Shown: piece after piece, positions 60,129 to 64,000 of the stretch
Position numbering within the stretch: position 1 is the stretch's first letter
How the letters are laid out: the number at the start of each line of letters is the position of its first letter
NCBI RefSeq assembly: GCF_004349105.1
Contig: NZ_SMLB01000025.1
Span: forward strand, 1-64,000
Source of the DNA: Jiangella aurantiaca
GTDB lineage: Bacteria > Actinomycetota > Actinomycetes > Jiangellales > Jiangellaceae
DNA: 64,000 nt
Direction of reading: 5' to 3'
Made by a program: the position numbers and the translations under genes
Notes under the pieces: generated by a model
What the model saw: only the letters and a program-made list of their open reading frames with translations
Databases searched by the model: none
Told to the model about the DNA's origin: nothing

Positions 60129-60812
60129 ATGGCCCAGGTACTCGTCGTCGAGGATGATGCGACGATCAGGTCCGCATTGATCCGCGGGCTGACCGAGCGC
60201 GGGCATGCGGTCCGGTCGGCGCCGACGGCGATGGCCGGGCTGGAGCAGGCGGTCGGCGACCGTCCGGACGTCGTCGTGCTGGATCTTGGGCTGCCGGACC
60301 TCGACGGCACCGCGATGCTGCGCATGCTCCGCGGCGTCAGTGACGTCCCGGTGATCGTCGCCACGGCGCGCGACGACGAGAGCGAGGTGGTCGCCGTCCT
60401 GGATGCAGGGGCGGACGACTACGTGACCAAGCCGTTCGGCGTCGCCCAGCTGGACGCCCGCATCCGCGCCGTGCTCAGGCGCGGCGGCGAGGACCAACGC
60501 GACCAGGCGGTCACCGTCGGCGGCCTGCGGGTCGACCCGCGCAGCCGCGAGGCCGCGCTCAACGGCGCCGCGCTCGAGCTGACCCCGCGCGAGTTCGACC
60601 TGCTGCACTACCTGGCCGCCCGCGCAGGCGAGGTCGTCAGCAAGCGCGAGCTGCTGACGGAGGTCTGGCGGCTCCCGTACGGCGGCGCCGACAAGACCGT
60701 CGACGTCCACCTGTCCTGGCTGCGCCGCAAGCTCGGCGAGACCGCACAGGAGCCCCGCTACCTGCACGCCGTCCGCGGGGTCGGGGTGCGACTGGCCGCG
60801 CCGGAGGAGTGA
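60129..60812 (+). CDS. OmpR-family response regulator
   Basis: 227 residues from ATG 60129. The receiver has VLVVEDDATIR (acidic pocket), Asp 52 as phospho-acceptor (VVVLDLGLPDLDG) and TKPF. The winged-helix output domain has ELTPREFDLLHYLAARAGEV and DVHLSWLRRKLGE with HAVRGVGVRL. It acts on DNA after phosphorylation by the kinase encoded 4 bp downstream. Likely controls the nearby PepSY and membrane protein genes. Confidence 0.94.
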   Translation: MAQVLVVEDDATIRSALIRGLTERGHAVRSAPTAMAGLEQAVGDRPDVVVLDLGLPDLDGTAMLRMLRGVSDVPVIVATARDDESEVVAVLDAGADDYVTKPFGVAQLDARIRAVLRRGGEDQRDQAVTVGGLRVDPRSREAALNGAALELTPREFDLLHYLAARAGEVVSKRELLTEVWRLPYGGADKTVDVHLSWLRRKLGETAQEPRYLHAVRGVGVRLAAPEE

Positions 60813-60816
60813 CGGA

Positions 60817-62109
60817 GTGCGCCGCCGGCTCCTCGTCCTCGTCGCCGCCACCACGACGTTGGTCCTGGTGGCGTTCCTCGTGCCGCTGGCGCTGCTGGTC
60901 CGCGATGTCGCGGGCGACCGCGCCGTGCAGGCGGCCACCGTCGAGGCGCAGGCGCTGACGTCGCTGGTCGCGACCGCGGAGGGGGAGTCGCTGGCGCTCA
61001 CCGTCGACCAGGTCGACGCCACCTCGCGGTTCGATGTGACGGTGTTCCTGCCGGACGGCGCGCGGCTCGGCGCCGAAGCGGACCGGTCGCCGCTGGTCGA
61101 ACTGGCCGGGCGCGGGTCCAGTGCGTCCGCCGATGCCGACGGCGGCCGCGAGATCGTGTTCGCCGTCGGCCGGCCGGACGGCGACTTCGGCGTCATCCGC
61201 ACGTTCGTCCCGGACGCCGAGCTGCGGGAGGGCGTGACCCGCGCCTGGCTGGCGCTGGCCGGGCTGGGCGTCGCGTTGCTGCTGGTCGGCCTGCTGGTCG
61301 CGGACCGCCTCGGGCGGCGGCTGGTGCGTGGCGCGGCCGACCTCGCCGCGGTGTCGCATCGGCTGGGCCGCGGCGAGCTGGACGCGCGCGCCGACCCGGC
61401 CGCGCCCGGCGAGCTGGGCGTCGTCGCGACGGCGCTGAACGGGCTGGCGGGCCGCATCACCGACCTGCTGCGCGAGGAGCGCGAGACCATCGCCGACCTC
61501 TCGCACCGCGTCCGCACCCCGCTGACCACGCTACGGATGGACGCCGAGGCGCTGCCCGCCGGCGAGCAGTCCGAGCGCATCGTGGCCGGCGTCGACGCCG
61601 TCGACCGCGCGGTCACCGACGTCATCCAGCAGGCCCGGCGGCGCGGCACGGCCCCGGAGGCGGTGACGGTGGACGCCGCCGACGTGGTGCGCGAGCGGGC
61701 CGCGTTCTGGGCGGTGCTGGCCGAGGACACCGACCGGGAGCTGACGGTGGACGTCGCGCCCGGCCCGCTGCCGGTCGCGCTGGCCCGCGGCGACCTGGAG
61801 GCGTGCGTCGACGCGCTGCTCGGCAACGTCTTCGCGCACACCCCGAACGGGACGGCGTTCACGGTCCGGCTGGAGCCCCGCGAAGGCGGCGGCGCCCGGC
61901 TGGTCGTCGCCGACGAGGGACCCGGTCTGCCGTCCGGCCAGACGACGGGAGCGCTGCGGCGGGGCGTCAGCGGGTCCGGGTCGAGCGGCCTGGGCCTGGA
62001 CATCGTCCGGCGGACGGCCGAGCAGTCCGGCGGCGGCGTCCGGCTGGACAGCCCGGCGGGCGGCGGCCTCACCGTCGTCGTCGACCTCGGTTCGGGCCGT
62101 GCGGCTTAG
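60817..62109 (+). CDS. Sensor histidine kinase
   Basis: 430 residues from GTG 60817. Two membrane segments (LVLVAATTTLVLVAFLVPLA and AWLALAGLGVALLLVGLLV) bracket an extracytoplasmic sensor region of about 120 residues. A HAMP-like segment follows. The phospho-acceptor box is DLSHRVRTPLTTLRMD (His about 230), and the ATPase part has DALLGNVFAHTPNGTAF (N box) and DEGPGLP with GLGLDIVRRTAEQSGG. It partners the response regulator four bases upstream. Confidence 0.92.
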   Translation: MRRRLLVLVAATTTLVLVAFLVPLALLVRDVAGDRAVQAATVEAQALTSLVATAEGESLALTVDQVDATSRFDVTVFLPDGARLGAEADRSPLVELAGRGSSASADADGGREIVFAVGRPDGDFGVIRTFVPDAELREGVTRAWLALAGLGVALLLVGLLVADRLGRRLVRGAADLAAVSHRLGRGELDARADPAAPGELGVVATALNGLAGRITDLLREERETIADLSHRVRTPLTTLRMDAEALPAGEQSERIVAGVDAVDRAVTDVIQQARRRGTAPEAVTVDAADVVRERAAFWAVLAEDTDRELTVDVAPGPLPVALARGDLEACVDALLGNVFAHTPNGTAFTVRLEPREGGGARLVVADEGPGLPSGQTTGALRRGVSGSGSSGLGLDIVRRTAEQSGGGVRLDSPAGGGLTVVVDLGSGRAA

Positions 62110-62193
62110 CCGGGCGTTAACCGTCGCCCAGCGCGGCACTAGGGCGGCCGGCGGGAACGTGGTGGCCACGCACCGCACAGGAAGGACACCACC

Positions 62194-62754
62194 ATGAACC
62201 GCAACCGTCTGATCTCCGCCACCGCTGCCGCGGCCGCCCTGCTCGTCACCGGCGGCGTCGCCTACGCCGTCACGACCGCCGACGACGTCGAGAGCCGGCC
62301 GCGCGCGTCGGTCGTCGACGACAGCCCGTCGCCCAGCGACCTCACGCCGGACGACTCGGCCAGCGCATCGCCGTCCGCCACGCCTGACGACAGCCCGTCG
62401 CCGTCGCCTACGCCGGACGACAGTCCGTCGCCGTCCCCGAGCGACTCGGCCACCAGCGCGCCGAGCAGCGACGTCGAGATGGGCAGCGCCGAGGCCGAGC
62501 GGATCGCCCTGGCTCACGTCGGCGGCGGCACAGTCACCGAGGTCGAGGCCGAGTGGGAGCACGGCCGGCTGGAGTGGAAGGTCGAGATCCACCTCGACGG
62601 CGTCGAGCACGACGTCCGCGTGGACGCGCTCTCCGGCGAGATCACGCGCGTCGACGTCGACGACGACCGCCGCGACGACGACCACGACGACGACAGCGGC
62701 CGTGGCTCCGACGACGACCACGATGACCACGACGACGATCGCCACGACGACTGA
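62194..62754 (+). CDS. PepSY-domain secreted protein with Asp/His-rich tail
   Basis: 186 residues. ATG 62194 follows AGGAAGG. A signal peptide (ATAAAAALLVTGGVAYAV) leads to a Ser/Pro/Asp linker (DDSPSPSPTPDDSPSPSPS, repeated). One PepSY domain follows (AEAERIALAHVGGGTVTEVE to DALSGEITRVDVDD). The tail is an Asp/His run (DDDHDDHDDDRHDD) that could bind metal ions. PepSY proteins often modulate extracytoplasmic enzymes. Position after the kinase gene suggests control by it. Confidence 0.84.
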   Translation: MNRNRLISATAAAAALLVTGGVAYAVTTADDVESRPRASVVDDSPSPSDLTPDDSASASPSATPDDSPSPSPTPDDSPSPSPSDSATSAPSSDVEMGSAEAERIALAHVGGGTVTEVEAEWEHGRLEWKVEIHLDGVEHDVRVDALSGEITRVDVDDDRRDDDHDDDSGRGSDDDHDDHDDDRHDD

Positions 62755-62816
62755 CATAGTGAGCCCCATGCTCGTGCGTCTGTGATCGTGGAAGCAGCGC
62801 CGACGAGAGGGACGAG

Positions 62817-63341
62817 ATGGATACTCGAGCCGAGAGCGAGTTCCGGGAGTTCGTCGAGTCCCGCTCGTTGGCGCTGCGGCGTACCGCCTACGCGCTGACC
62901 GGTGACCTGCACCTGGCCGAGGACCTCGTCCAGGGCGCGCTGGTCAAGCTCGTCCGCCGCTGGCACAAGGTGGACAACCCGGAGGCTTATGTCCGCCGCA
63001 CGATCTACCACGACCACGCCAGCCGCTGGCGTCGCCGGAAGATCGTCCGCGAAGACACGGTCGCCGACCTGCCGGTCCGGTCCGTCGGCGACGGCGCCGG
63101 CCAGGTCGACGACCGGCTCGACCTCCGCCAGGCGCTGCTCCGGCTGACGGCACGGCAGCGGGCCGTCCTGGTGCTCCGGTTCTACGAGGACCTGCCCGAA
63201 CGCGAGGTGGCCGAGATCATGGGCTGCTCCGTCGGCACGGTCCGCAGCCAGACCGCCCGGGCGCTGGCCCGGGTGCGCGTGCTCGCCCCGGAGCTGGCCG
63301 CCGGCGCCGCTCTGCCCACTCCTGAGGAGGCCTCAGCATGA
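62817..63341 (+). CDS. SigE-family ECF sigma factor
   Basis: 174 residues from ATG 62817, with GAGAGGGACGAG upstream. Region 2 is FVESRSLALRRTAYALTGDL and AEDLVQGALVKLVRRWHKVD. Region 4 is RLTARQRAVLVLRFYEDLPE with AEIMGCSVGTVRSQTARALA. The form is typical of the actinobacterial SigE-like group. Its stop overlaps the start of the next gene (ATGA), which probably encodes its regulator. Confidence 0.92.
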   Translation: MDTRAESEFREFVESRSLALRRTAYALTGDLHLAEDLVQGALVKLVRRWHKVDNPEAYVRRTIYHDHASRWRRRKIVREDTVADLPVRSVGDGAGQVDDRLDLRQALLRLTARQRAVLVLRFYEDLPEREVAEIMGCSVGTVRSQTARALARVRVLAPELAAGAALPTPEEASA

Positions 63342-64000
63342 CCCTCGAAGACCAGGTGCGCGACGCGCTGGACGATCTCGCGCTGCGGGTTCCGCCCCGG
63401 GCCGGCCTGGCCGACGCCGTACTCCGGGAGGCGCGCAGGCGCCGGGCCAAGGTCCGGCTCGCTACCGCCGGCAGCACCGTCGTCGCCGTCGCCGCCGGGA
63501 CGGCGTTCGTCGTTGCCGATCCGCTGGCCACTGACGGCGGCGGCCTCGGCATCGTCGACCCGGCGGCCGGCGGCGACGCGCCCGAGCAGGTCCAGGAACC
63601 GAACGCGCCCGCCGCCGTCACCATCGACCTGGACGAGCTGCCCACCGGAAGACCCCCGTCGGCGCCGTGGTACGTCGACGGCGCACTGTATGTGGGCGGC
63701 GAGGCCATCCCGTTCGAGGGCGACTTCAGCGGCTTCCGTGCGATGTACGAGGTGGCCGACAGTGGACTCGCCGTGCTCACAGTGCCAACCGACGACGAGG
63801 GCCAGGCAGGCGATTTCGAGCTCTCGCTGGTCTCCCGTGACGGCGGGCGCATCCTGCTGGGCGCCGGCCAGATCTACGATTTCGCCGTCTCGTCCGACGG
63901 CACGCTGCTCGCATGGGCTGAGCACGACTGGACGACATCCCGGAACACCGGCCCCGGCCGAACAGTGCTTTACGTGGCCGACGCCACCACCGGCGAGGTG
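63338..64000 (+). CDS. Likely membrane-anchored anti-sigma-like protein, 3' truncated by window
   Basis: ATG 63338 overlaps the sigma factor stop. The frame stays open to the window end (221 codons). A short cytoplasmic start (TLEDQVRDALDDLALRVPPR) and a basic stretch precede a membrane helix (TVVAVAAGTAFVVADPLATD). The rest is an extracytoplasmic part with beta-propeller-like repeats (LYVGGEAIPFEGDFSG, then SSDGTLLAWAEHDW). Coupling to a SigE-family sigma gene suggests an anti-sigma role; a ZAS motif is not seen in the visible part. Confidence 0.7.
   Translation, partial: MTLEDQVRDALDDLALRVPPRAGLADAVLREARRRRAKVRLATAGSTVVAVAAGTAFVVADPLATDGGGLGIVDPAAGGDAPEQVQEPNAPAAVTIDLDELPTGRPPSAPWYVDGALYVGGEAIPFEGDFSGFRAMYEVADSGLAVLTVPTDDEGQAGDFELSLVSRDGGRILLGAGQIYDFAVSSDGTLLAWAEHDWTTSRNTGPGRTVLYVADATTGEV

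Noticed and set aside
62340-62460. Tandem repeat suggesting a CRISPR-like or satellite array
   Set aside because: It is the in-frame DDSPSPSP linker of the PepSY protein, with codon-level repeats and no spacers.

Overview
The window is a high-GC actinomycete chromosome segment. GTG starts are frequent, many genes overlap by 4 bp (ATGA or GTGA), and several actinobacterial hallmarks are present: the NucS mismatch endonuclease, an SOS-type ImuA'/ImuB/DnaE2 cassette, CGNR zinc-finger regulators, a dynamin-like GTPase pair, an ECF42 sigma factor with a DGPF-protein partner, and a SigE-family sigma factor. Gene content fits Streptomyces/Jiangella-like actinomycetes; the genus cannot be fixed from sequence alone.

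Layout. 1-4430 is an accessory, damaged region. It holds the 3' end of an RHS/YD-repeat polymorphic toxin with an AT-richer tip and a putative membrane immunity gene, an apparently identical ~0.87 kb second copy of the RHS core that breaks off into unrelated gene fragments, IS-end-like direct repeats, and a tRNA-Lys. 4.5-18.1 kb is mostly ordinary chromosome: DUF3467 and DUF3592 proteins, CsbD, a divergent MarR/YceI pair, a secreted sialidase behind a strong palindromic operator, tRNA-His with orn, an AztD-like zinc lipoprotein behind a Zur-like box, a GDPD-like protein, a PD-(D/E)XK-type protein and a Tat-exported protein. 18.1-21.4 kb is a second decayed island next to tRNA-Arg. It carries a toxin gene with an in-frame amber codon, its HTH partner, a VOC protein, small remnants and a broken tyrosine integrase.

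21.4-43 kb is housekeeping and regulatory: a YbaK deacylase, a Nudix protein, an ArsR-MFS operon, a methyltransferase, a PEBP protein, the two coupled GTPases, a long-tailed SSB, EttA, tandem hotdog thioesterases, a GH13 glucosidase, a group II truncated hemoglobin, OsmC, MscS and a prolyl oligopeptidase. 43.5-48 kb holds the second MFS/CGNR divergent pair and a DHFR-like/DGPF/ECF42 operon. 47.8-56.4 kb carries the SOS-controlled mutagenesis cassette, a hydrolase-kinase fusion and nucS. After lpd come an mraY gene without dcw neighbours, a two-component system with a PepSY protein, and a sigma factor with its likely anti-sigma partner, cut by the window end.

The main non-gene signals are: a ~58-nt intergenic repeat in three places, each sense-oriented ahead of a gene (9321, 36052, 39035); two long hairpins sharing a TTGATCA edge (30670, 34194); an SOS box (47828); a Zur-like box (10368); and several palindromic operators (6069, 6744, 18438, 44855). 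No CRISPR array or rRNA was seen.
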